In this document: one piece after another, positions 1 to 5,152 of the stretch | How positions within the stretch are numbered: the first letter of the stretch is position 1 | Layout: the number at the start of each line of letters is the position of its first letter | Source: Hyphomicrobiaceae bacterium | Lineage (GTDB): Bacteria; Pseudomonadota; Alphaproteobacteria; Rhizobiales; Hyphomicrobiaceae | Length of the DNA: 5,152 nucleotides | Reading direction: 5' to 3' | NCBI GenBank assembly: GCA_021775715.1 | Contig: JAJFHI010000393.1 | Span: forward strand, 1-5,152 | The notes under the pieces: model-generated | The model's database searches: none | Told to the model about the DNA's origin: nothing | What the model saw: the letters and a program-made list of their open reading frames with translations, nothing else | Program-made: the position numbers and the translations under genes

Positions 1-1485
1 ATTCCGGTTGTCTGCATTACGGGCCAGGTGCCATCGCACTTGATCGGCAGCGACGCATTCCAGGAGTGCGACACGGTTGGCATCACGCGTCCTTGCACCA
101 AGCACAACTGGCTGGTGAAAGACGTCAATGATTTGTCGCGCGTTTTGCACGAGGCATTTCTGATCGCAAAAAGCGGGCGTCCGGGCCCGGTGGTTGTCGA
201 CATTCCAAAAGACGTCCAGTTCGGCACCGGCAACTACGTCGGGCCAACCAACATTGCGCACAAAACCTACCGCCCGCGTTTGAAGCCGGAGCAGCCTGCC
301 GTTCGTGAAGCTGTCGAGATGATAGCGAATGCCAAGAAGCCCGTGTTCTACACTGGTGGCGGCGTGATCAACTCGGGTCCGAAAGCCAGCAAGCTGCTGC
401 GCGATTTGGTGCGATTGACGAACATTCCTGTAACTTCGACCTTGATGGGCCTTGGTGCTTATCCGGCTAGCGATAAGAATTGGTTGGGCATGCTTGGCAT
501 GCACGGTACGTACGAAGCCAATATGGCGATGCACGATTGCGATGTTATGGTGTGCATCGGAGCCCGCTTTGATGATCGCATTACCGGGCGTCTTGATGGG
601 TTCTCACCGAACTCAAAGAAAATCCATATCGACATCGACCCCTCGTCGATCAACAAGTGTGTGCGTGTTGACCTACCAATTGTTGGCGATGTCGCATATG
701 TGCTTGAAGACCTGCTACGCGTATGGAAATCCCAGTCGCCACAACTCGACAAGGCCGCGCATAAAACGTGGTGGAAACAGATCGACCAGTGGCGTGCAAG
801 AAAATCGTTGTCCTACAAGAACAATGAACACGTGATCATGCCGCAATACGCGGTCGAGCGTCTGTATGAGCTGACGAAGGATCGCAATCCCTACATTTCA
901 ACGGAAGTTGGCCAGCACCAAATGTGGGCGGCGCAGTTCTTCAACTTTGAGGAGCCAAACCACTGGCTGACGTCTGGCGGCCTTGGCACGATGGGCTATG
1001 GCCTGCCGGCGGCTATTGGCGCGCAGATGGCGCATCCAAAATCGTTGTGCATCGACATTGCAGGTGATGCATCAATCCTGATGAACATTCAGGAGTGCTC
1101 GACGGCGACGCAGTATCGACTGCCGGTCAAAATCTTTATTCTCAACAACCAATACATGGGCATGGTGCGCCAATGGCAGCAGCTTTTGCACGGCAACCGT
1201 CTGAGCGAGAGCTATACCGAAGCTCTGCCAGATTTCGTCAAGATGGCGGAGGCCTATGGCTGGAAGGGAATGCTTTGTAGCAAACCCGGTGACCTCGATG
1301 CGGCCATCCAGGAAATGATCGACACACCGGGGCCGGTTATCTTTGATTGCCGCGTGTCGGCCTTGACCAACTGCTTCCCAATGATTCCGTCGGGCAAGGC
1401 GCACAACGAAATGTTGCTTGGCGAAGATGTCAGCGATGAAGAGGTTGGCAATGCGATTGATGAGGAAGGCAAGGTGCTGGTCTAG
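1..1485 (+). CDS. ilvB: Acetolactate synthase large (catalytic) subunit, 5' end outside window
   Basis: This is the thiamine-diphosphate-dependent catalytic subunit of acetohydroxyacid synthase. It makes 2-acetolactate from two pyruvates, or 2-aceto-2-hydroxybutyrate from pyruvate and 2-oxobutyrate, the first common step of valine, leucine and isoleucine synthesis in the cytoplasm. The frame is open from base 1, giving 494 visible residues; by alignment from memory about 100 N-terminal residues, including the catalytic glutamate, are missing. The ATG-less entry reads IPVVCITGQVPSHLIGSDAF, so the GTG at base 28 is internal. Visible residues: end of the N-terminal domain to about 90, central domain about 100-235 with RFDDR at 189-193, C-terminal thiamine domain from about 275 with GGLGTMGYGLP from 326, GDAS at 355-358 and NN at 382-383. 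D356 and N383 fit the magnesium/diphosphate motif. The motif has GDA where many homologues have GDG, which I recall as common in alphaproteobacteria. Trp392 and Ser464 (IPSG) keep the usual inhibitor-site residues. It could equally be called ilvI. Confidence 0.97.
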   Translation: MPVVCITGQVPSHLIGSDAFQECDTVGITRPCTKHNWLVKDVNDLSRVLHEAFLIAKSGRPGPVVVDIPKDVQFGTGNYVGPTNIAHKTYRPRLKPEQPAVREAVEMIANAKKPVFYTGGGVINSGPKASKLLRDLVRLTNIPVTSTLMGLGAYPASDKNWLGMLGMHGTYEANMAMHDCDVMVCIGARFDDRITGRLDGFSPNSKKIHIDIDPSSINKCVRVDLPIVGDVAYVLEDLLRVWKSQSPQLDKAAHKTWWKQIDQWRARKSLSYKNNEHVIMPQYAVERLYELTKDRNPYISTEVGQHQMWAAQFFNFEEPNHWLTSGGLGTMGYGLPAAIGAQMAHPKSLCIDIAGDASILMNIQECSTATQYRLPVKIFILNNQYMGMVRQWQQLLHGNRLSESYTEALPDFVKMAEAYGWKGMLCSKPGDLDAAIQEMIDTPGPVIFDCRVSALTNCFPMIPSGKAHNEMLLGEDVSDEEVGNAIDEEGKVLV

Positions 1486-1524
1486 CGCTCTGGCGCGGGC
1501 CCATCTTGGTTGCTGGTAGCAAGC

Positions 1525-2211
1525 ATGCACTTGATTATTGCTAACAAGCTCTACTCGTCGTGGTCGATGCGGCCCTGGCTGGTCATGAAAGCGTTCGACA
1601 TCGCATTCGAGGAAACCGTTATTCCTCTGCGCCGCGATGAAACGGCTGAAAAGATCGCAAAATTTTCGCCGACTGGCAAAGTGCCGGTCCTGATTGATAG
1701 CGACACAACAGTTTGGGAAAGTCTGGGTATTGTTGAGTACCTGGCCGACAGGTTTCCCCACCAAGAGATTTGGCCCGAAGACGCAAAAGCCCGTGCCCAT
1801 GCGCGTGCGAGTTCTGCGGAAATGCATGCAGGCTTCCAGCCGCTGCGCCAGGCGTGTCCGATGAATTTGGGCAAGCGGTTTGCGCCCAAGGTGTGGGATG
1901 CGGATGTGTTGGCAAGTGTTGCGCGCATCGAAGATTTGTGGCGTGACACACGCGCTAAATTCGCTCGCGGCGGCGCGTTTCTATACGGCGATTTCACGGC
2001 GGCAGACGCGATGTATGCGCCAGTGGCATCTCGCCTTGCGACCTACGGCTTCAGATTAAGTGACGACACATGGGCCTACATGGGCTCGGTCTTTGCACAT
2101 CCTTCGTTCGTCCAGTGGAAAGAGCAGGCATTGGCCGAGCCCTGGACCATAGATACATATGAAGAGGGGCACGAGGTGCTCGAAATTTTTCCCCGCCGTC
2201 AGGTCTCCTGA
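1525..2211 (+). CDS. Glutathione S-transferase family protein
   Basis: A 228-residue cytosolic glutathione S-transferase-like protein. The N-terminal thioredoxin-like domain (about 1-80) opens with MHLIIANKLYSSWSMRPW, where a serine of SSWS is the likely glutathione-activating residue. It continues with the cis-proline motif KVPVL (V53-P54) and the ES pair (65-66) that holds the gamma-glutamyl group. The helical C-terminal domain has AEMHAGF at 98-104 and the N-capping segment GDFTAADAMYAPV at 155-167. Length and motifs are complete for the family. I chose ATG 1525 because family members begin directly with the first beta strand; a TTG at 1510 would add five residues. Neither start has a clear Shine-Dalgarno, and a small inverted repeat TTGCT-GGT-AGCAA (1510-1522) lies just before the ATG, so translation may be modest or coupled to ilvB, which ends 39 bases upstream. 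It is followed 29 bases later by ilvN. The substrate cannot be told from sequence, and no direct role in branched-chain synthesis is evident. Confidence 0.93.
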   Translation: MHLIIANKLYSSWSMRPWLVMKAFDIAFEETVIPLRRDETAEKIAKFSPTGKVPVLIDSDTTVWESLGIVEYLADRFPHQEIWPEDAKARAHARASSAEMHAGFQPLRQACPMNLGKRFAPKVWDADVLASVARIEDLWRDTRAKFARGGAFLYGDFTAADAMYAPVASRLATYGFRLSDDTWAYMGSVFAHPSFVQWKEQALAEPWTIDTYEEGHEVLEIFPRRQVS

Positions 2212-2240
2212 GGCCTGCCACAAAGATCGAGAGAAAAGAC

Positions 2241-2798
2241 ATGGCACAAACCGCCAAGCAAAGTCATTACCCGTCGCCGACTGTCAACGAGACGGTTGTC
2301 TCGCGCACGCTTTCGGTCATCGTTGACAACGAACCGGGTGTGCTGGCACGGGTGATCGGATTGTTCTCCGGGCGTGGCTATAACATCGACAGCTTGACGG
2401 TGACGGAGACTGAGCACGAAAAGCACATCTCGCGGATCACCATCATCACCAAGGGTACGCCGATGGTGATTGAGCAAATCAAGCATCAGTTGGAACGTCT
2501 GGTTCCCGTCCATCGCGTGCGCGATTTGACGCTTGGCGGCGCGCCGTTGGAACGCGAACTGGCAATGGTCAAGGTTGCAGGCAAAGGGGAAAAGCGCATT
2601 GAAGCGCTGCGTATGGCGGAAATTTTCCGGGCGAATGTGATCGATGCCTCGACCGAACACTTCGTGTTTGAGGTCACAGGCAAGTCAACGAAGATCGAAC
2701 AGTTCCTGGCGATCATGTACGAGTTGGGTTTGGTTGAGGTTTCGCGAACCGGTATTGCTGCGATCGACCGTGGGGCCGCCGGTGCACTAAACGGATGA
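2241..2798 (+). CDS. ilvN: Acetolactate synthase small (regulatory) subunit
   Basis: Regulatory subunit that binds the large subunit, raises its activity and carries feedback inhibition by valine or other branched-chain amino acids. It has 185 residues: a variable N-terminal extension of about 20, an ACT domain from about 22 to 96 starting RTLSVIVDNEPGVLARVIGL, then the C-terminal small-subunit domain from about 105 with LVPVHRV leading in and EIFRANVIDAS within it. Aligned from memory to E. coli IlvH, N30, G33 and N48 match N11, G14 and N29, positions where changes relieve valine inhibition, so feedback control is probably intact. This two-domain length fits IlvH rather than the short E. coli IlvN, so ilvH would be an equally good name. 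ATG 2241 follows a purine-rich stretch GAGAGAAAAG. It probably shares a transcript with ilvB and the transferase gene. A run of eight T (2815-2822) follows the stop, without a convincing hairpin immediately before it. Confidence 0.97.
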   Translation: MAQTAKQSHYPSPTVNETVVSRTLSVIVDNEPGVLARVIGLFSGRGYNIDSLTVTETEHEKHISRITIITKGTPMVIEQIKHQLERLVPVHRVRDLTLGGAPLERELAMVKVAGKGEKRIEALRMAEIFRANVIDASTEHFVFEVTGKSTKIEQFLAIMYELGLVEVSRTGIAAIDRGAAGALNG

Positions 2799-2851
2799 TG
2801 CCTAGTCAGCGGTGTTTTTTTTGTCCGATCAAGCGTGCCTGTTCATGCCAC

Positions 2852-2885
2852 AAAAAACGCGCGTGGCGGAGGCCTCGCGCGTTTT
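2852..2885. terminator. Bidirectional intrinsic terminator between ilvN and the lipoprotein gene
   Basis: AAAACGCGCG (2854-2863) is perfectly complementary to CGCGCGTTTT (2876-2885). The 12-base interior can add a GGC/GCC pairing (2865-2867 with 2872-2874) around GGAG after one T-T mismatch. The six A at 2852-2857 give a U-run when read on the minus strand, so the element is best suited to ending the lipoprotein transcript. On the plus strand only four T follow, so it may be a weaker stop for the ilvB-ilvN transcript. Its place between two convergent genes, 53 bases after ilvN and 21 bases past the lipoprotein stop, fits this role. Confidence 0.85.
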
Positions 2886-2906
2886 GAAAACAATTCTTGT
2901 TTTGGC

Positions 2907-3419
2907 TTATCGACGCTTCATCTTCCTCAATTCTTCGGCTTCCTTGTTAAAGCGTTCGTAAGTCGCAACCGCGCTATTTGAGAAAGCGACTTCCAACTTC
3001 TCTTCCAAAATTGGAACGCCGCCTGATGTAATGAATCCGGCCTGGTCTTTCTCTTTCGGCGGATAGAGTGGCTCACCAGTTGGGGGCTCGCTGGCAGTGA
3101 CCAAGAATGCGAACAGGCGGATACGGTATTCATCGACCGTACGTTCGCAGCGGCCATCGCCTTCAGCTAGCTCGCACTTGCGAAGACTGGAATAGGCAGT
3201 GCTGTCCGTGTTGTGGCGCTCAATTGCGTCATCGATCGCGATTTCGCATTTTTCGACCTCAAGAAGTTCACCGTTGGCACAGTCACCGCTCGAGGTATAA
3301 ATTACCCGCTTGGCGGCGTTGGGGTCTACTGTCGGGCCGTCGCCGCCGCAGGCAGCGAGCGTCGCAGACAAGGCACAACAGAGAGTGATTTGAATTATTT
3401 TCTGCATCTCAGATCTCAT
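2907..3419 (-). CDS. Putative lipoprotein, DUF1190/YgiB-like
   Basis: A 170-residue predicted lipoprotein of unknown function. The N-terminus has a hydrophobic stretch IIQITLCCALSATLAAC with lipobox LAAC at 21-24, so Cys24 should be lipidated. Gly at +2 (no Asp) suggests outer-membrane sorting by the enterobacterial rule. The mature part has four cysteines, C47, C58, C82 and C91, spaced as GDC...KC and KC...RC, which could form two disulfides. The pattern Y-x-S-x-x-DC, C-x-x-AI-x-x-A, Y-S-S-x-x-x-C-E, G-x-G-x-C, then EPLYPP and GFITSGG (about 116-134) resembles the DUF1190 family (E. coli YgiB); I infer this from memory and hold it at moderate confidence. The C-terminus is charged and probably helical (EEKLEVAF to RKMKRR). 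ATG 3419 has AGGA four bases upstream; an internal ATG at 3407 (MQK) would also leave a good signal peptide. The gene is single, convergent with ilvN and divergent from ilvC, with no ygiC-like partner in view. Confidence 0.85.
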   Translation of the reverse strand: MRSEMQKIIQITLCCALSATLAACGGDGPTVDPNAAKRVIYTSSGDCANGELLEVEKCEIAIDDAIERHNTDSTAYSSLRKCELAEGDGRCERTVDEYRIRLFAFLVTASEPPTGEPLYPPKEKDQAGFITSGGVPILEEKLEVAFSNSAVATYERFNKEAEELRKMKRR

Positions 3420-3516
3420 GACATCCTATAAACCTGGAACCTCAGAGTAGCGGGTAGCTATTGCAGATCGGTTAATGGGAAATGAACGCCAATCGGGCGG
3501 CGCCACAAAGGAGGTC

Positions 3517-3566
3517 TTTGGCCTGATGCCGAAAACGTCGCATCAATTGTGGCCTCTAGGCCCAAA
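3517..3566 (+). repeat. Overlapping, mutually exclusive inverted repeats
   Basis: TTTGGC (3517-3522) can pair with GCCGAA (3528-3533, one G-U) around a 5-base loop. TTTGGCCT (3517-3524) can instead pair with AGGCCCAAA (3558-3566) with one bulged C. GGCCT (3551-3555) can pair with AGGCC (3558-3562). Only some of these can form at once, the layout of an attenuator-like switch, but there is no U-run after any of them, and short stems of this kind arise by chance. Confidence 0.3.
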
Positions 3567-3579
3567 TTCCACGATTTGA
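3526..3579 (+). other. Possible 17-codon reading frame in the ilvC upstream region
   Basis: ATG at 3526 opens MPKTSHQLWPLGPNSTI and stops at TGA 3577. AAGGAGGT (3508-3515), a full-strength Shine-Dalgarno match, lies upstream with a spacing of about 11 bases, longer than ideal. The peptide has two leucines (codons TTG and CTA) and a final isoleucine but no run of branched-chain codons, so it is a poor match to a classical ilv leader peptide. It overlaps inverted repeats that could form alternative pairings. It may be chance; transcription through it is not shown. Confidence 0.2.
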
Positions 3580-3591
3580 ACCGTTGAAATC

Positions 3592-3604
3592 CTGGTGGCA
3601 CCAG
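3592..3604. repeat. Perfect 13-base dyad, possible operator
   Basis: CTGGTG (3592-3597) and CACCAG (3599-3604) form a perfect dyad around a single G. With one central base it suits a dimeric protein-binding site better than an RNA hairpin. It lies about 55 bases upstream of the TAGAAT -10 candidate for ilvC. I do not recognise the binding protein; no ilvY-type regulator gene is in the window. Confidence 0.4.
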
Positions 3605-3625
3605 TAGTAGGTTCTCGCGTCATCC

Positions 3626-3658
3626 GGCGCGCACGCAGACTTCTGCGTTTCTGGCGCC
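3626..3658. repeat. Two-tier inverted repeat upstream of ilvC
   Basis: ACGCAG (3633-3638) pairs perfectly with CTGCGT (3643-3648) around loop ACTT. An outer tier GGCGC (3626-3630) pairs with GCGCC (3654-3658), separated by an asymmetric internal loop (GC against TTCTG). It ends 77 bases before the ilvC ATG. No T-run follows, so it is not an ordinary terminator. If transcription starts upstream, it is an RNA hairpin in the leader; if the TAGAAT at 3660 is the -10, it covers the -35 region and could be an operator. Confidence 0.5.
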
Positions 3659-3735
3659 TTAGAATTCTCTGACAACCCCAACACACCGACCGCCGATCTG
3701 GTGAGGTTGGTGCAACTTATATTGAGAGGAAGACC

Positions 3736-4755
3736 ATGCGCGTCTATTACGATCGGGATGCCGACATAAATCTAATCAAGAGCAAGAAGATCGTGATCGT
3801 CGGCTATGGCAGCCAGGGCCACGCGCACGCGCTCAACCTGAAGGACTCAGGCGTCAAAGATCTGGCAGTCGCACTTCGTAAGGGTTCGAGTTCGGCAGCC
3901 AAAGCTGAGAGCGAAGGTCTGAAGGTGATGGAAGTCAGCGAAGCCGCCAAATGGGCTGACGTTGTGATGATGTTGACGCCGGACGAACTGCAGGCTGACA
4001 TCTACAAAGAGCACCTTGAGCCAAACATGAAAAAGGGTGCGGCTTTGCTGTTCGCCCATGGTCTTGCCGTCCACTTCTCACTGATCGAACCACGCGATGA
4101 TCTTGACGTAGGAATGATCGCACCAAAAGGCCCCGGTCACACTGTACGCGGTGAATACCAAAAGGGTGGCGGCGTGCCATGCTTGATCGCAATTCATCAG
4201 GACAAGAGCGGTAACGCGCACGACTTGTTTCTGTCATACGCGTCAGGCGTTGGCGGTGGTCGTTCCGGAATCATCGAGACAACGTTCAAAGAAGAGTGCG
4301 AAACCGACCTGTTCGGTGAGCAGGTTGTCTTGTGTGGTGGCCTGATTGAACTTATTCGCGGTGGTTTTGAAACGCTGGTTGAAGCCGGCTATGCGCCTGA
4401 AATGGCCTACTTCGAATGCCTGCATGAAGTGAAACTGATTGTTGACCTGATTTATGAAGGCGGCATCGCGAACATGAACTACTCGATCTCGAACACGGCG
4501 GAATTTGGTGAGTATCACACGGGACCGAAGATCATTACGTCCGAGACCAAAGAAGCCATGCGCAAGGCGCTGCTTGATATTCAATCGGGTGCGTTTACAT
4601 CGGAGTGGATGCGTGAGTGTAAGGCTGGCCAACCGATGTTCAAGGCTACGCGGCGTATGCATGACGCGCATCAGATCGAAGAAGTTGGCGACAAGCTTCG
4701 TGGCATGATGCCGTGGATCAAATCCAATTCGTTGGTCGATAAGTCTAAGAACTAG
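3736..4755 (+). CDS. ilvC: Ketol-acid reductoisomerase, class I (NADPH type)
   Basis: Converts 2-acetolactate and 2-aceto-2-hydroxybutyrate to the 2,3-dihydroxy acids by magnesium-dependent alkyl shift and reduction, the second common step of valine/isoleucine synthesis and a step toward leucine. It has 339 residues, the short class I form, and is complete. The Rossmann motif GYGSQGHAHALNLKDSG spans 23-39; the cofactor loop LRKGSSS has R48, S51 and S53, the pattern expected for NADPH preference. Catalytic H108 lies in FAHG and K131 in APKGPGHTVR. Metal ligands D191 and E195 (ETDLFGEQ) and E227 and E231 (FECLHE) are present, with substrate-contact S252 in SISNTAE. The C-terminus ends LVDKSKN. 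ATG 3736 follows a good ribosome site and matches the family start MRVYYDRDAD. A reversed lipoprotein gene separates it from ilvBN, so it is probably transcribed alone and ends at the hairpin at 4875. Confidence 0.98.
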   Translation: MRVYYDRDADINLIKSKKIVIVGYGSQGHAHALNLKDSGVKDLAVALRKGSSSAAKAESEGLKVMEVSEAAKWADVVMMLTPDELQADIYKEHLEPNMKKGAALLFAHGLAVHFSLIEPRDDLDVGMIAPKGPGHTVRGEYQKGGGVPCLIAIHQDKSGNAHDLFLSYASGVGGGRSGIIETTFKEECETDLFGEQVVLCGGLIELIRGGFETLVEAGYAPEMAYFECLHEVKLIVDLIYEGGIANMNYSISNTAEFGEYHTGPKIITSETKEAMRKALLDIQSGAFTSEWMRECKAGQPMFKATRRMHDAHQIEEVGDKLRGMMPWIKSNSLVDKSKN

Positions 4756-4830
4756 GACTATGCCTACGACGCTCGCGTAAACATTGATTGCAGTGATGCT
4801 TTTGAGCGTTGTTGCAAGGGCACAAGACAC

Positions 4831-4861
4831 CAGTTAAATGCAGATAATCTTCCGTTAACTG
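4831..4861. repeat. Inverted repeat after ilvC, before the terminator
   Basis: CAGTTAA (4831-4837) and TTAACTG (4855-4861) are perfect complements around a 17-base AT-rich interior. In the ilvC message it would be a weak stem 13 bases ahead of the terminator hairpin. It could protect the 3' end, be a protein site, or be chance. The rest of 4756-4874 holds nothing I can identify. Confidence 0.4.
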
Positions 4862-4874
4862 CCTGCACAAATAG

Positions 4875-4909
4875 GAACGGTCAGTCTCAGGATTGACCGT
4901 TCTTCTTTT
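4875..4909 (+). terminator. Intrinsic terminator of ilvC
   Basis: GAACGGTCAGTC (4875-4886) pairs with GATTGACCGTTC (4891-4902) over 12 base pairs with one G-U wobble, closed by a TCAG tetraloop and followed directly by TTCTTTT (4903-4909). This is a textbook Rho-independent terminator. It begins 119 bases past the ilvC stop, giving a rather long 3' untranslated region. Confidence 0.92.
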
Positions 4910-5152
4910 GGGGTTGCAAGCATTGGATAACGTGAGATGTCGCACTTCTGGCAATTATGAGTTCTACGGAATGTCGCCGACTGAGGCATTCCGGTCCTAG
5001 CCGCGGATCGAGACAGTGGCCATTGTGATGGCACACTGTGAGAAGTGTGAATGTGGAGTGCATAAGTCCCACCGAAAAACCCGCGACATCGCGTCGGGGA
5101 GGGAGGTGTGTGGCGGAGCGATACCACGAGCTTTTCGGCGGCGAACATGTCA
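4910..5152. other. Non-coding stretch with three hairpins, possibly a leader of the next gene
   Basis: No convincing gene is seen on either strand. Three inverted repeats follow each other. CGGAATG (4967-4973) pairs with CATTCCG (4987-4993). ACAGTGGCCAT (5014-5024) pairs with ATGGC-A-CACTGT (5029-5040), 11 pairs with one bulged A and loop TGTG. CGCGA (5082-5086) pairs with TCGCG (5089-5093), extendable by CC/GG with a TC bulge. A purine tract GGGGAGGGAGG (5096-5106) follows, then a frame from GTG 5108 open to the window end; the tract is too close to that GTG for a normal start. The stretch could be a structured leader or a small RNA; I do not recognise a known family. Confidence 0.4.
5014..5040. 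repeat. Strong 11-pair hairpin with one bulged A
   Basis: ACAGTG (5014-5019) with CACTGT (5035-5040) and GCCAT (5020-5024) with ATGGC (5029-5033) form a continuous stem apart from a bulged A at 5034, capped by TGTG. No T-run follows in either direction, so it is not a simple terminator. It is the strongest element of the unassigned tail and could be part of an RNA structure or an operator. Confidence 0.55.

Larger units (their letters stand above)
3420..3735. promoter_or_regulatory. Divergent intergenic region upstream of ilvC and the lipoprotein gene
   Basis: This 316-base stretch should hold the promoters for ilvC (rightward) and the lipoprotein gene (leftward), because no other gene can supply ilvC transcription. 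I see no strong paired -35/-10 site. The best rightward -10 is TAGAAT at 3660-3665, without a good -35 at 16-18 bases. A leftward TTTATA (3432 to 3427) lies very near the lipoprotein ATG and is unconvincing. The region contains several inverted repeats, listed separately, and near the ilvC start the ribosome-binding sequence GAGAGGA (3724-3730), five bases before the ATG. Confidence 0.6.

Noticed and set aside
1072..1827. 251-codon open frame on the minus strand across the end of ilvB and the start of the transferase gene
   Set aside because: It lies antisense to two well-supported genes, spans their junction, and its translation is rich in Arg, His and Phe with no recognisable motif; it is a by-product of codon bias on the plus strand.
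2815..2822. Run of eight T after ilvN as a separate terminator
   Set aside because: No stem of useful strength ends next to it; the only pairing I found is a mismatched four-base stem. Termination is better assigned to the hairpin at 2852-2885.
3107..3431. Plus-strand frames of 93 and 72 codons opposite the lipoprotein gene
   Set aside because: They are antisense to a gene with a clear signal peptide and lipobox, and their Arg-rich translations look like frame shadows.
4243..4830. 195-codon open frame on the minus strand over the second half of ilvC
   Set aside because: It is antisense to a clearly conserved ilvC sequence and shows no family motif or plausible ribosome site.
4934..4957. Seven-codon frame MSHFWQL as a possible leader peptide
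   Set aside because: It has one Trp and one Leu only, no convincing ribosome site, and no terminator hairpin follows; chance is a sufficient explanation.
4855..5148. 97-codon open frame on the minus strand in the tail
   Set aside because: It runs through the ilvC terminator hairpin and the other inverted repeats, has no ribosome site that I can see, and the translation has no recognisable domain.
5029..5152. Plus-strand frame starting MAHCEKCECGVHK with closely spaced cysteines, open to the window end
   Set aside because: The cysteine cluster hinted at a zinc site, but the start codon lies inside the 11-pair hairpin, there is no Shine-Dalgarno before it, and the frame is too short to judge.

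Overview
The window looks like ordinary chromosome from an alphaproteobacterium. This rests on recalled family sequences, not a search: the acetolactate synthase has the GDAS thiamine motif and the NNQYMGMVRQWQQLLHGN stretch, and the ketol-acid reductoisomerase is the short class I type with an alphaproteobacterial-looking sequence. Base composition by eye is moderately GC-rich and even. I see no insertion sequence, phage gene, tRNA, rRNA or CRISPR array.

Layout, left to right. (1) 1-1485 (+): the C-terminal five-sixths of the acetolactate synthase large subunit (ilvB/ilvI); its start lies before the window. (2) 1525-2211 (+): a glutathione S-transferase-like protein. (3) 2241-2798 (+): the acetolactate synthase regulatory subunit (ilvN/ilvH). 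These three genes are closely spaced and look like one transcription unit, with the transferase gene sitting between the two subunits of one enzyme. (4) 2852-2885: a GC-rich hairpin with flanking A and T runs, acting as a terminator between convergent genes. (5) 2907-3419 (-): a small lipoprotein resembling the DUF1190/YgiB family. (6) 3420-3735: a 316-base divergent intergenic region with several inverted repeats and one possible 17-codon reading frame. (7) 3736-4755 (+): ilvC. (8) 4756-5152: a non-coding tail with a strong intrinsic terminator for ilvC, then about 240 bases with three further hairpins and no convincing gene, though a gene may begin at the very end.

How the genes work together: IlvB with IlvN condenses pyruvate (or pyruvate plus 2-oxobutyrate) to acetohydroxy acids, under feedback by branched-chain amino acids through the IlvN ACT domain. 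IlvC then isomerises and reduces these acids toward valine, isoleucine and leucine precursors. The reversed lipoprotein gene separates ilvC from ilvBN, so ilvC should have its own promoter. The transferase and lipoprotein have no obvious role in the pathway.

I did not find a clearly new biological system. The least explained parts are the inverted repeats upstream of ilvC, the three hairpins after the ilvC terminator, and the transferase gene between ilvB and ilvN.
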